From Symbiodinium natans (taxonomy: Eukaryota > Sar > Dinophyceae > Suessiales > Symbiodiniaceae), in contig CAJNDS010000133.1 of assembly GCA_905221605.1 (NCBI GenBank), positions 25,001-89,000 of the forward strand: 64,000 nt of DNA, in the 5' to 3' direction. Position numbers and translations under genes: made by a program. Below the pieces are notes generated by a model that did not search any database, was not told the DNA's origin, and worked only from the letters and a program-made list of their open reading frames with translations. Each line of letters starts with the position of its first letter. Position 1 is the stretch's first letter. Below, piece by piece: positions 29,940 through 41,844 of the stretch.

Positions 29940-31045
29940 AAATAGAAACTGCAAAAACACTGTGCTGTCCCAATCTTTTAGTCTCAGACGAGTAAAAACG
30001 CTGTATTGTCCCAAAAAAACCAAGAAAACCAATCTTTTCAGGGTCTCCAGCTCAAAGATTGGGACAGTACGGTGTTTTTGCCTCTCTGTCTCAAAAAGTT
30101 TGGGACAGTACAGCACTTCAAGCTCTCCAGGTGCAGAAAACGCTGTACTGTCCCAATGTTTTTGGGTCCAGGCATGCAAAAACGCTGCACTGTCCCAATC
30201 TTCTAGGCTCAGAGAAGCAAAAACGCTGTACTGTCCCCAAAAAAACCCCAAAAAAAACAATATTTTGAGGGTCTCAGCTTTTGCTTTTCTGAGCCTGAAA
30301 GGTTGGGACTATACAGCACTTCAGCCCCTCCAGGTGTCGAAAGCACTGTATTTGGGTCCAGGCATGCAAAAACGCTGTGCTGTCCCAAAAAACTCAAAAA
30401 AACCAATCTTCTCAGGGTCTCCAGGGCAAAGATTGGGACAGTATGGTGTTTTTGCCTATCTGTCTCAAAAAGAATGGGACAGTACAGCACTTCAGGCCCT
30501 CCAGGTGCCGAAAACGCTGTACTGTCCCAATGTTTTTGGGTCCAGTCATGCAAAAACGCTGTACTGTCCCAATCTTTGAGCTGGAGACCCTGAAAAGATG
30601 GTTTTTTTTTGCGTTTTTTGGGACAGTACGGTGTTTTTGCTTCACTGTCCCAAAAATATTGGGACAGTACAGCACTTCAGGCCTTCTAAGTGCAGAAAAC
30701 GCTGTACTGTCCCAATGTTTTTGGGTCCAGGCATGCAAAAACACTGTACTGTCCCAATCTTTGAGCTGGAGACCCTGAAAAGATTGGTTTTTGTGAGTTT
30801 TTTGGGACAGTACGGTGATTTTGCTTCAATGTCCCAAAAAGATTGGGACAGTACAGCACTTCAGGCCCTCCAGGTGGTCCCAATCCTTTTGGGTCCAGTC
30901 ATGCAAAAACGCTGTACTGTCCCAATCTTTGAGCTGGAGACCCTGAAAAGATTGGTTTTTTTTGAGTTTTTTTGGACAGTACGGTGTTTTTGTTTCACTG
31001 TCCCGAAAGGATTGGGACAGTACAGGACTTCAGGCCTTCCAGGTG
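29940..31045. repeat. ~190-bp satellite with internal GTACTGTCCCAA inverted repeats
   Basis: About five or six degenerate units each contain CTGTACTGTCCCAATGTTTT, GGGTCCAGGCATGCAAAAACG, a CTGGAGACCCTGAAAAGATT block and the inverted core TTGGGACAGTAC. Because forward and inverted cores alternate, all strands and frames are unusually open, producing many spurious ORFs. A transcript would fold into repeated hairpins. It is not recognised as a named family. Confidence 0.85.
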
Positions 31046-31069
31046 TACCAATGGGACTCCCGTAAAAAG

Positions 31070-31800
31070 TGTGAACCCTTAAATCATAGGAATCCTACTA
31101 AAATCAATATGAGCCTAAACCAATAGGAATCCCTTTCAAATGAATGAGATCCCTATTAAACATGAATACGAATCCCATTAACGTGAGTAAGAGCCCTGAA
31201 ATTGATAGGAATCTTGTTGCATGAGTAGGGGCCTTATGAAAAATATTTAGGAACCCTATGAAACTTTATTGGAATCCCATGATAATAAGTAGGAACTTTT
31301 CATTGAAATCATACGAGTCCTATCAAATTTTGTTCGGATAAAAGCTAATAGGAAGCCGAACCCTTAACAAATCAAAAAGAACGCTAGGTATTTCATAGGA
31401 CTCCTACTAGACGGAGAAGGTTTCTTACTAAGATTGATAGGAAGTAATCGGACTCCTATGAAAGAATCAGATTCCTTTAACAAGAATTAATAGGAATCCT
31501 ACTAAATGAATATGAGCCTTACGAATCCCATTAATGTGAATAAGAACCCTAAAACTGATAGAAATTTTATTGCGTTAGTAGGAGCCTCGTTATAAAAATC
31601 ATGGACCCTATGAAACTTTGTTGGAATCCTATGAAAATATATAGGAATCCTCTATTGAATTCGTAGGAATCCTGCCAATATTTTTCGGAACCGAGAAAAG
31701 TTAATAGGGAACCTATTAAACTGAATAGGAACCCTTAACAAATTAAAAGAACCTGCTATAATTCATAGGAATCCTGTTAAAATGAGAAGGAATCTGGGCA
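31070..31800. repeat. Degenerate short repeat around TAGGAATCCTA
   Basis: More than twenty copies of an imperfect 15-30 bp motif (ATAGGAATCCTATTAAA, ATGAATAGGAATCC and inverted forms) fill this AT-rich block. The core TAGGAATCCTA is palindromic. Two longer segments (31075-31330 and 31480-31730) look like copies of one another, sharing GAATCCCATTAA.GTGA. There is no coding capacity. Confidence 0.75.
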
Positions 31801-31885
31801 GCAAAAAAAGTAGTAAATAATGCTGTTTTGTGTGTAAAACACGCTAAAACACGCGAAAACGTGGGCCTATGAGGGGGGGGGGTAG

Positions 31886-31924
<39 letters not shown>

Positions 31925-31937
31925 ATATATATATATC
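31886..31937. repeat. (TA)n microsatellite
   Basis: An uninterrupted TA repeat of about 50 bp, with one TT, is preceded by an 8-G run. Confidence 0.95.
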
Positions 31938-32589
31938 TAATATTTCTATTGCTAGCGCGGTGCCTAAAGGAGTGTCGTGCATGCACTCTGTCCCGACCGT
32001 CAAACTTTCAATCCTCAAACCGAAAACGCATGATGCATCGGCAACGAAAACCGGGGGGGGGGGTGGGGCACATGTAGATCCATTGCACCTCGAGACCATA
32101 AGCACAAATCTTATGGCCTCCCCATGGGAGGCCATGGCATGCCCACAGCTGAGCTCCCAACACCTGCGAAAATTGAGCGACCTCGACCGTGCACAGATCT
32201 TATGGCCTGTCATGGGAGGCCGGCGAAACCCTGACACCCAAAATTGAGTTCCCCGTACCTGCGAAAATCACAGACGAAGTTATCGTAGAAAATAGATCCT
32301 TCTGCATGCATGGTGTGTGCCGGACAGCCATGACATCGTGTAGCGTGCCATGCAGCCCTCCTGTCTTCTTTCTCTCATTTAAAGTCGATCTCTCATTATG
32401 TGGCCTGCTTCATATTCCGCCACGCAAAGGGAGATCTGCTCGTCGCACCAGGTTTTCACGACAGCTGGGGGCTGCCTATCTTTCTTCATCTTCTCGACAG
32501 CGATCCAACCCATCCGGATTCCAAGTGCATTGTTCCTGTAATACATACAGGAGTACAAGGCATCCTCCTGCACAGGGGCAGCTGGGTGT

Positions 32590-32880
32590 TTTCATCCCCG
32601 TTTCCTTTTCATCCCCGTTTCGTTTTCCTCCCCGCATGCGCCGTTTTTCCTCCCCGTTTCATCTTCATCCCCGTTTCGTTTCAACCCCGTTTCGTTTTCG
32701 TGCCGCCGTTCTGATCCCCGCGCCATCCCCGTTTCGTGTTCGTCCCCGGTTCGTTTTCATCCCCGATCATCCCCGTTTCGTTCATCCCCGTTTCGTCCGT
32801 TCTGACCCCGCGTTTCGTGTTCATCCCCGCTTCGTTTTATCCCCGTTTCGCTTTCACCCCCGCGCCATCCCTCGGTATCG
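32590..32880. repeat. Minisatellite CATCCCCGTTTCGTTTT (copy A)
   Basis: About 15 imperfect units of 17-20 bp (CATCCCCGTTTCGTTTT) run along this block. It ends with CCATCCCTCGGTATCGCTC followed by GCATGTTGAACC. The same minisatellite with a similar terminal boundary recurs at 39535-39780. Confidence 0.9.
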
Positions 32881-32989
32881 CTCCCTCGCATGTTGAACCC
32901 ACCGCACTGCCAGGCCTGAGAAGTCAAAATAAGAAAACACCTCGGGTGCCAACCTCGACATTCATGCTACAAGCGGACCTTTTACATTC

Positions 32990-35107
32990 TTAAGAGCGAA
33001 GCATCTCCTGAAAGTACGTTGCGTCAGGGGCACATGGGCGGTTCCAGCTAACATGAGAATCTGATTGGAATAGTCAATTATCAAGTAACGCCCGGGCCGT
33101 CTGCACACTGAGGTCCCGCAGGCGATCAACCTCGCTTCCCGACAACTTCCTACTAACTTAGAGAACTGGCAAAACGTTGTACCCTAAACCCTAAACCCTA
33201 AACCGCCTAAACCGCCTAAACCGCCTAAACCCTAAACCCTAAACCCTAAACCCTAAACCCTAAACCCTAAACCCTAAACCCTGGTCCAAGTTTCATCCTC
33301 CTGCACCTGCGCGCAGCGTCATGCTCCCGCGCCCGCGCGCAGCGCAGGTGCTGGCCACTGCTTGCCGGTGGTGACCCACTCCGTGGTCGAGGTCGCCTAA
33401 AACCCTCAAGCCTTGCAAGCCCTTACTTGCAGGTTCATGGTTATTTGTTCGAAGTAGGGTTATAAGAACCCTAAATAAGGTTATATAACGGTTAAAATGG
33501 TTATTAGCTATAAGTAGGTTTATAAGTGCCCTAAATAAGTATATCCAGTTAAAATATAGTTGCCCTACTTAGAACCCCACTTATAACTACCCATGAGCCT
33601 CCAAGTAGCGGGGTTTCAGCAAGCCTGCATTCCCTGAGTGCTCCACAAGTCACTCTCGAGGCAGACCTTGAGATACAATCCAAAAAATAGGGTTTAGGGT
33701 TTAGGGTTCAGGCTTCAGGGTTTAGGGTTTAGGACTTAGGGCTTTACCAAGCCTACATTCCCCAAATGCTCCCGGCCTACCCTTCAAGCCCTCTCTCCCG
33801 CAAGCCCATGAGGGGGTGTAGGGTTTAGGGTTAGGGTTTACTGTAAACCGCAAGTTCGTCTACTACCTTAAACATTGACCACTCAGGACACTACCAATCA
33901 GTCACAATTGCTTGATTAAACGTTGACTCAGAACACTGACCAATCAGGCGTAGTGACCCTTGCTTGCAACGCCACGCTGGGCACCGAACACAATCTTCTT
34001 CTGGGGTGGGGTGACAGCGGTCGTGCTCCCTGTCACTCAACAACAAGCACTCCTCTGATTGCTTAGCCTTCCACCGCACGAGACGTTTGGCCCTCTCAGA
34101 TTTGGGTGTCATTTGTCGCGCCACTGCAGAGTACAAAATTACTTCGGGCGTCGTCGATTGAAACAACCGCGCAACGAAGAGGGTTTTTCGGTATAGCTGT
34201 AGTTCGCAAATGTCCGTAATATCACAGGCAGGACCAAAAAAAAGTCTCCCGAGACGCGCGCTTGTTGACAACCGCACGTGTCCTCATCAGGTGCTTGGTT
34301 CTGTGCGTGCACGAACGGACAGAAACTCCAATCCTCCAATCCAGCTGCGAAGGCCAGGAGGATGCGAGGGTCCCCTTGTTTTATGCTGGGCTCATGGCGG
34401 TGTATGATACCCTAAACCCCAAACCCTAAACCCTAAACCCTAAACCCTAAACCCTAAACCCTAAACCCTAAACCCTAAACCCTAAACCCTAAACCCTAAA
34501 CCCTAAACCCTGGCTTCCAGGCCAAGGCTCCCAGCTCCGAGCACCTCGTTGAGACCCACCCCCCATCCCAGAGAATGTACCAGGAGATCCTAGTTGAACG
34601 ATGTTCATGGTGAAACTGTCGCAGGGTTTCCTGGTCAAGGCTTATATAGATCACTATCAATGGATATCCAGGTAGGCTCCTAATGGTGTCTCTTCTTTTC
34701 CTGGCTTCAGGCATTGTGAAAGTGTTTTACGCCAAGGTGACCTCGGTGCCCCAGGCAGACTTCAAGCAACGGAGCTTGCAAACTCAGCAACGAAGAATTG
34801 GGGCCTGTTTGAAGGTCGTCGTTTCGGTCTGGGCCCGGACCAGAATTTTTTTTGTGGGGTGGTTTAGGTTCTTGAAGAACTCTCTCCACCCGAGCAGAGA
34901 GGCCGAGTGGTTCTTAACGGTGAAGGGGGAGCAAATGTAGGGCAGTGTACGGACCTTTGCAAAGGACTTTACACGAACTGTACAGCCTTGCTGATTCCAA
35001 CTCGCCTCGTTGTTTGACCTTGCGGCCCAAGACCGAGCCCAACGGAACCAATGTGTTCAGACTGCAAGCAATTCCATATCATCCAGGCGTGATCCAGCTT
35101 TTTGGGC
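32990..35107. other. Repeat-bearing stretch upstream of the 35-kb gene
   Basis: CCCTAAA arrays lie at 33180-33283 and 34409-34510. A GC-rich CGCGCAGCG block sits at about 33305-33350. Just after the second array, 34511-34600 reads GFQAKAPSSEHLVETHPPSQ, then RMYQEILVE, on the plus strand before a stop. This could be an upstream exon of the gene at 35.1 kb but is not proven. The rest shows no gene. Confidence 0.4.
33425..33606. mobile_element. Foldback element (ACTTG.AGGTTCATGG family)
   Basis: The left end ACTTGCAGGTTCATGGTTA (33425 on) is complementary, with mismatches, to the right end ending CATGAGCCTCCAAGT (33606). The interior repeats TTATAAG and CCCTAAATAAG. The ends match those of the element at 45384-45522. 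Confidence 0.6.
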
Positions 35108-37144
35108 ATGGAAGAGCATCGGCCGAAGGTGCGGCCCACGCTGCAGGTGGCGGCCTTCGTAGCGTCGTGGCTCATTTCTTGGTACACCCTACTCTACAAC
35201 TCCTCGCAAATCCTTTTCTTCCCAGACCGTCGCTTTGACGTGGTCTTCCTGGCCCCAGTCCTCTTCTTGCTACTGGGCTTGATCATGACGAACCTCATGG
35301 GCTATCTGGATGAAAAGGATGACTCGGTATTGGCACGCGCGGCTGTGGTGGACCTGGACTTGGCCCTGCTGCTCCGGCGCCACGGAAGGGAGCTCTTGGC
35401 CGGCAGCAGAGTCCAGCGGCTCAAGGTGCGGGCTTCCAGAAATTCTGAGCTTCTGTCTTCAAGTGTCGTTGCGGTGTTTTTTTATTGTAGAGGGTCTAGG
35501 CTTCCCCACCCATTTTGTATTGGAATGCCCAGGTGAGGCAGGCGCTCGGCAGGGGAATCCCCATGTCAATGGTCTCTTTGTATCTCGCCAGCCGCTCCGT
35601 GATCGAGGCTCCTGTGTGCCAGCTCAGCGCAACACTCAGCAAGGTGATCATCATGGGAACAAATCGGTCCAGTGCTGTCGCCGACTTCGTCCAGAAAACC
35701 TCGGAAACATGCGTCTTGGATCTTCCTTTTGGATGGGCCTGGCTTGTACGAGCCACGCTGAGTCCGAGAAGGCCCTGGCTAAGCTCCGAGCAGTGCCTCT
35801 GGCCCGGAGTCTTGATGACACGTTACTTGTCCAATGGGTGGAAGCCGAGAAAGACATCTGGCGTACCGCGCATTGTGATAGATCCGTATGGCAAGTCCAG
35901 CAAGGGGCGGAAGACGAGCAGACTTGTGGTTACGAGATCTGTATCGGCGAGGACCAGCCGCAAGGTCCCCTCAGGTCCTTCAACCGCTTCGTGACTTCGG
36001 CCATGCGTGAGGAGATGAAAAACAACGCAGACTTGCAAAATAGCACGCGGAAATTGCTGAGCAAGACCACGTCGCATTGGACAAGAGGTCTAGGGAGTCT
36101 AGGTGTGTTGCCTTTCAGTACACTGGATTTTCGTCTCAGCCCGCCAATACTGCTGAAATCCTGGCGGTTGTGGCAGCCTCGGTTCTTGCTGGGGCTGGCA
36201 TTTCTGCTGGCATCCATACAACCGCTAGCCGAGATGGTGCATGGAAGGCGCTGCCTTAGCAACTGGTGGCACAAGGTCGCAGTCGTTATGCACTTTGGCA
36301 TGGACGTCATCATGCTCGAGATCACCTCGATTCTAGTGCTGACCTCAAGCTCTATCGACCAGTTTGGCAATGCCATAGTTTCCGCACTGGACCTGAACCC
36401 AAGACGGTTGCCGATCTCGACCCGGGCATGCATACGAGCATGCAGTCAGGTTTTCTGCCAGATGACGGCCTTGAAGCGCTCTCCAACATGTCCTTGAAGA
36501 TCCTCCAAGACCTCAACAAGCCTTTTCAGATACATGCCCCGCTCTTCGTCGCTTTTGTGGTGGCAGCACTGCTCTTTTATTCCCTGTCCACCATCCTGTG
36601 CAAGGACGGCAGCATGTGCCGAAGTCGCCCGTGGGTGACTCGCTGGACCACCGCAGTTGGCGGTCCGCTTCATCTCCTCGGTCGCTTGGAAGAGCCGGAG
36701 GTGCGGAAAATGTGCCAGCCAATACGACTCCAGCTGTTGCTGCGAGGGCTGCTGCTCAGCGCCATTTTGGGTGTCTTCCTGGCACCTTCCGACCAACTCG
36801 ATGCCAACGTGTCCACTGCCTTGGTCTTCAACATCGTGATGGGCCGGCTGCCATGGTTCCTCGCCTGGTTCGCCTTGTCTGCGCTTCACATCTTCTCTGG
36901 GACGCTGGCCATCGACGGCATTGAAAAGAACCAATTGTTCCGGGATAAGAAGCAGAAGCTCAAGGACATGGAAGCCGCCTATGGGGCCACGGCCCAGGCC
37001 AAGGGACCCGACTCCAGCCCCCAGTTCCCAGAAAGGCCACCAAACCTCGTTCCCAGCGCTGCCGCATCTGCCATGCCACCCGGTCTGCCGGTGCCGACAA
37101 GTGTCAGCTCGTCCACCGTGCCACCCGGCCTTCCACAATTCTGA
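35108..37144 (+). CDS. Multi-pass membrane protein, unknown family (spliced)
   Basis: Exon 1 (35108-35425) starts MEEHRPKVRPTLQVAAFVAS and has two hydrophobic helices (LQVAAFVASWLISWYTLLY and VVFLAPVLFLLLGLIMTNLM), then a charged stretch to a CAAG|GTGCGG donor. A middle coding stretch (about 35540-35735) is likely, with uncertain borders. From about 35736 another frame reads ALAKLRAVPLARSLDDTLLV...GPLRSFNRFVTSAMREEM, then a helix PRFLLGLAFLLASIQPLAEM. Near 36385-36450 the frame changes, through a small intron or frameshift. The last part (about 36450-37144) has helices at FVAFVVAALLFYSLSTIL, LLLRGLLLSAILGVFLA and LPWFLAWFALSALHIFSGTL, a KNQLFRDKKQKLKDMEAAYG coil, and a Pro-rich tail ending VPPGLPQF-stop. 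At least five or six membrane segments are expected. No known family is recognised. Confidence 0.55.
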
Positions 37145-37614
37145 GGCAGGCCACCTGCAGGAGTTAGCCTCTCCCAGGCCACCGGTCGTGTCTCACTGCT
37201 TGGGCAGAGCTTAAAGGCATCAATTGCAGGGCCAAATGCGTTTGAAAGCACCTTTGCGTCGCAGCTAAAGAAGGGAATCGCTCCCTCTGCCCGCCTCACC
37301 CACGGAACGCCTTCGCAGCAGTCCGCTCCGTTTGTGAGGGAGCTTTCAAGATTGGGGTTTTGCCTGACCATGCCTGACCTATTACTGTGAGCGTAGATTC
37401 GCGGCCCACGTGCATCCAGGATTCATGTTGTGGACTGGACCCTCAGACGGAAGGGTCGAATCTGGGGTACCGCCAGCACTTCTGTGCTTATTGCAATATA
37501 GACCCTAAACTTGAGGTTTGAAGGCCGTTCCAGAAGATCTTATGGTAGCTTACGGGTCCGCGAGTTCGAATTGTCATGGAACATCCGCGAAAGGGATGCT
37601 AGACTCCAGAATAT

Positions 37615-37881
37615 TTGTGCCCACCACAGTGCCTACTGCTCGAACGCGTTTGCGGGCGTGTGTGGGTAGAAGATGAGCAAGGCAAATCAGAGACGCAACT
37701 TATTGAAATAAATGGAATGCGTGAAATTCATGGAACGTGGGTCGATATGCGCAAGACACCTGTCTCTTTCAATGCAAGACATTTTCATCAAGTTGAGCCA
37801 CATGAAGGGAAGATGAGGGCACTTGCAGCGTACACGCCGCAGGCTTTCAAGCGATGTTTTCCCACAAGTCGACACCAGTAA
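37615..37881 (+). pseudogene. Fragment resembling a retroelement polyprotein segment
   Basis: The 88-codon frame includes INGMREIHGTWVDMRKTPVS, then FNARHFHQVEPHEGKMRALA, then AYTPQAFKR. The pattern F(D/N)AR..H...P..G.(R/M)..L.AYTP is one I associate, from memory, with polyproteins of dinoflagellate retroelements. It has no flanking domains here and ends before a minisatellite. It could instead be an exon of an unrelated gene. Confidence 0.3.
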
Positions 37882-37894
37882 ACGTCATTGGGGT

Positions 37895-38095
37895 TTCCAT
37901 TGCTGCTGCTGCTGCTCACCTGAGGCTCATCCGCTGCTCTTCTGATGCTCATCCGCCGCTTCGTTGAGGCTCATCTGCTGCTCGCTCCTCTAATGCTCAT
38001 CCGCCGCTCTGGCTCCGATGCTCATGCGCTGCTCCTTTGCCTCTGATGCTCATCCGCCACTCCTCTTGCTCACTGCAGCTCATCCGCCACTAAGG
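37895..38095. repeat. Minisatellite GATGCTCATCCGCCGCTC
   Basis: About eight units of roughly 18-27 bp are built on GCTCATCCGC(C/T)GCTC, starting with a GCTGCT run at 37900. Short T(C/G)TGTCAATTC-type repeats (38365-38415) lie further on. No gene is seen. Confidence 0.85.
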
Positions 38096-38994
38096 AAAAT
38101 CCACTTGGTTTGTCCGTCAAATCCGCCAAATCAATCATTCCTTGATTCCTAATGCCTTGCCAAGCTTGAAACAAGGTTTATCATGGTTTATCAGCCGCCA
38201 AATTAGTCAAAACCGTCAAGTTCGTTGTGGTTGCTCGTTGCCCAGACTAAGCCGGCTCACGTCCACAACTGTGTGTTTCAAGACAGATCCGGCAGGGCCG
38301 GGCCGCTCCGCGCCGCGCCGCAGCTCCGCGGGCTGCATCTCCGCTTGATGCTCATGTTGTGTCAATTCTGTCAATTCCATGAATTCTGTCAAATCCGTCA
38401 ATTCTGTGAATTCTGTCGCGCCGCTCGCTGTGGGCCTTCTAAAATGCAGCATTTGACACTTTTGACACGTCAAAATAATCTCAGGAGAGTGCGGAGCCAG
38501 ACTTCCTCCGCATTCTTTTGACAGCTGGCATGCAAGGTGTCAAGTCCAAAACTGCACCAGGAAGAGCTGCGGGCCTTCTAAAATGCATCATATGACACTT
38601 TTGACGGAGTTGACATGAATGACGCGTCAAAGAAATCTCGGAAGCATTCTGAGCCATTCTTCCCTGCGTGACAAGGGACAACTTCGGAGATAAGATTGTA
38701 ATGACTTTTGACGAACAGAAAACTTTTCATTTTTTCTAGTGTCAAATAACGCTTTTTTTGATCCACAGCGCGCCCCTCCGGCTCTCTTGTAATTTTTTGG
38801 GGTCCTGAAACTGCACTCAAGTGATGAGACATCTGCAGCATTGTTCTTTGATCGCCTCGACAAGTGTCGTCAGAAAAAATCAATGCTTTCTAGAGACAAG
38901 CAGATCATAAGGTTGACATTTCGCTGTTCAATGTTGGAAAGTTATTTGACAGGTTGTGACTTGCTCCCACCTCACCCATGCAACCGAAACCCCA

Positions 38995-39535
38995 GTCTAC
39001 TGCCAACATTGAACAGTACTACATTGTTACTACATTTGTACTACAATTCAACGAAAATCCCTCCGCTTCCTGCGCCGCCGTACGCGCTGCAGCCCGCTCT
39101 CGCCCCCCCCGGCTCCGTCCTCCCCGTACTACATTTGTATACTACAATGCAACGAAAATCCCTCCGCTTCCCGCGCCGTCGTACGCGCCTTCGTACGCGC
39201 CGCAGTCCGCTCTCGCGCCCCTCCAGCTCTGTCCTGCCAGTACTACATTTGTACTACAATTCAACGAAAATCCTTCATCTTCCAGCGCCGTACGCGCCGT
39301 CGTACGCGCCGCAGTCCGCTCTCGCGCCTCTCCGGCCCTGTCCTCCCAGTACTACATTTGTGCTACAATGCAACGAAATTCCCTCCGCTTACCGCGCTGC
39401 CGCAGTCCGCTCTCGCGCCCCTCCGGCTCTGTCCTCCCAGTACTACATTTGTACTACAATTCCACGAAAATCCCTCCGCTTCCCGCGCCGCCGTACGCGC
39501 CGTCGTACGCGCCGCAGTCCGCTTCCGCGCCCATC
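38995..39535. repeat. ~110-bp satellite (ACTACATTTGTACTACAATTCAACG...)
   Basis: Five copies each begin TACTACATTTGTACTACAAT, followed by CAACGAAAATCCCTCCGCTT and a CG-rich stretch with CGCCGTCGTACGCGCCGCAG. Unit starts fall near 39016, 39126, 39241, 39350 and 39440. The last unit is joined directly to the CCCCGTTTCG minisatellite. Long plus-strand open frames here are a by-product of the repeat. Confidence 0.85.
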
Positions 39536-39780
39536 CCCCTTTCGTTTTCATCCCCATTTTCGTTTTCATCCCCGTTTCGTTTTCATCCCCGTTTCGTTTT
39601 CACCCCGCGGCTCTGATCTCCGCGTTTCGTTGTCATCCCCGTTTCGTTTTCATCCCCGTTTCGTTTTCACCCCGCGGCTCTGATCTCCCCGTTTCGTTTT
39701 CATCCCCGTTTCGTTTTCGTCCCCGTTTCGCTTTCACCCCGCGCGGCCATTCTCCGGTATCGTGCTCACGCGTTTTGAAC
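39535..39780. repeat. Minisatellite CATCCCCGTTTCGTTTT (copy B)
   Basis: This is the same unit as at 32590-32880, again ending in a boundary like CCATTCTCCGGTATCG followed by CACGCGTTTTGAACC. Two loci sharing both the array and its edge suggest a larger mobile or segmentally copied unit. Confidence 0.9.
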
Positions 39781-39794
39781 CTAAACGAGAACCC

Positions 39795-40080
39795 AACATC
39801 CGAGATGCTTTTGGGAAAAACCACTTTTTGCGAAAAGTGACCTTTCTCGCGACTTTGGCGCGAGCAGCATCCGCGAAAAGACACTTTTCTCGAAAAGTCA
39901 CTTTCTCGAAAAGTGACTTTTTTCGAGGCGTTGCGCGCGCGGCGTCCCGGAAAAGCCACTTTTCTCGAAAAGCCACTTTTCTCGAAAAACTACTGTTCTC
40001 GAAAAGCCACTTTTCTCGAAAAGCCACTTTTCTCGAAAGGCCACTTCTCTTTGAAAAGTCACCTGTGTAGTAAAGCCACC
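39795..40080. repeat. Minisatellite CTTTTCTCGAAAAGCCA (copy A)
   Basis: Units of about 18 bp (TTTTCTCGAAAAGCCACT) are tandemly repeated and degenerate outward to 40250. The core CTTTTCTCGAAAAG is nearly palindromic. Confidence 0.85.
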
Positions 40081-40849
40081 GCTTTGTTTGCCAAAAGTGA
40101 TCTTTCGCGTGGTGCTGTGCGCACAGTGTCTCTCAAAGCCACTCGTGCTGACATTGCTTTTGTTTCCCGAAAAGACGGGTTTCCCGAATGTTGGTCTTTG
40201 TCTCGCCGCTATGCTATTTAAAGAAAACCGGGCTTTTTGAAAAGCTACGTTCTGTGACGGTTACCTTTTTCGTGAGAAGCCATGACTTGTTTTGTGAATA
40301 TATTCTTATGGGGTTGTGCAACTAACTTGCTTGAGAAGGTAGTGTCATTGAAAGCTGGAAAAGGCAGTGTCTGCTAGAAGCTTTGTGTCTCTTTGCGTTG
40401 CGTGTGGATTTGGTTTGCGTAGCCACTTCTCTCGCTGTCGTGGACAACTGCACGATAGCCATACGCAGCACTTCCTTGTGGATTTGGGTTTAGGGTTTGG
40501 TTTAGGGTTCATTTCTTTGGGTTTAGAAGTTTAAAGGCATAGCACATCTTTGACGGGGGTGTGGGGATATAGAACGTTCTGGACAGGCAAGGTGTGCTCC
40601 AGGTTCACCCTTCGTACTTCTTTCACGTGCTCACTTACCATGTGAAAGGTTAGCTCTGGAACTTTGTGAACCCTCAGCTCTCAGAACCCTTGAACGTAGA
40701 GTTGCAAGATAAACTCTTGAACCCCTACGTCCTGAGCCATAAACCCTAAACCCACTAGATCGCCCAAATGCTGGCGGCCACACACAAAAGGTTCTGTTGG
40801 TTGCTTTAGTGGTGGGCGCCGTGTCATGTATTGCAGACGTATTACATGT

Positions 40850-41290
40850 ACTTTTCCTGAAAAGCTACTTTTCCCGAAAAGCCACCTTTCTCGAAAAGCC
40901 ACTCTTCGAGAAAAGCTACTTGCATCGAAAAGCCGTGTTGGGTTTTTTGTGACTTTCTCACGGCGTTGGGGCACGCAGCGTTTTCAACAACAGGTATGTT
41001 CTGGAAAAGACATCTTCCAAAAAACAACGTGGCCTGTGGCATATTCCGGAAACGCCGCTTTTCTTGAAAAACAGCTTTTTGAGCAAAGTGATTTTTCTCG
41101 CGGCGTGCGTCTTAGAAAAGCCGCTTTCTCGAACAGTCCCTGAGAAGCCATTTTTATCGAAAAGTTGCTTTTTGCGAAAAGTGAGTCTTCTCGCGATGTT
41201 GGGGCACGCAGTGTCCGCGAAAAGCCACATTTCTCGAAAAACCACTTTTCTCGAGAAGCCACTTTTCTCGAAAAACCACTTTGTTAGACA
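40850..41290. repeat. Minisatellite CTTTTCTCGAAAAGCCA (copy B)
   Basis: This is a second array of the same 18-bp family, interrupted by unique segments with GCGGCGT or GCACGCAG, as in the first array. The interval 40481-40850 contains a short TTTAGGG remnant and a CCCTAAACC remnant but no gene. Confidence 0.85.
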
Positions 41291-41751
41291 ATTTTCCGCT
41301 AACCTGGAGGATGCACCGCGGGCCAGCTTAGTGGGTAGGAGACGCTCCATTACAACCTACGTTCCGCGGCCTTGTTCTCAGCACTCGATTCCATGGGCTC
41401 AAATGTGTGAAAGTTAACTCTAAGAGCGAGGAGCAGCCAACATTGCTTATTGCGAAGCAGTCCAGCAAAATCGAGCACCTGTCTCCCACACCCCGAAATC
41501 TCCTCAAACTTCGCTCTATACACTTACCCTGAACCCCGGAACAGCCTCCACCTCTGAGCTCTACTTACTGTACCAAAAGCTCCAAGAGCAGGCTTCAGAC
41601 GCAAAACGCGCCAGCAACGGAGGGACCTGTCTTCGTGTGAGCTACAGTCAAGATTATGGTTCGTAGGGCCATGCGAAGAGTGGTCGTAGGCTTCGAAGAA
41701 GGAACGAGTAGGCCCTGCTAAAGCCCATATAAGCCATGCCATGCTAACACA

Positions 41752-41795
41752 TACATACATACATACCTACATACATACATACCTACCTACAAAAG
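41752..41795. repeat. (CATA)n microsatellite
   Basis: A tetranucleotide repeat ACATACATACATAC with ACCTAC variants lies directly upstream of the intronless gene. Confidence 0.95.
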
Positions 41796-41844
41796 CACAT
41801 TACAAACATACAGACGGGTGAGCGCCTCTTCCCCCGCGGAGCTC

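Noticed and set aside
29922-31065. Several overlapping ORFs of 100-200 codons on both strands
   Set aside because: They arise from a satellite with internal inverted repeats and share the same peptide fragments in many frames.
36380-36455. Programmed frameshift in the 35-kb membrane protein gene
   Set aside because: A small intron or an assembly indel explains the frame change equally well, and no slippery site is evident.
38841-39840. 280- and 212-codon plus-strand frames with YYICTT/FVLQFNENP repeats
   Set aside because: They coincide exactly with the 110-bp satellite and the CCCCGTTTCG minisatellite.
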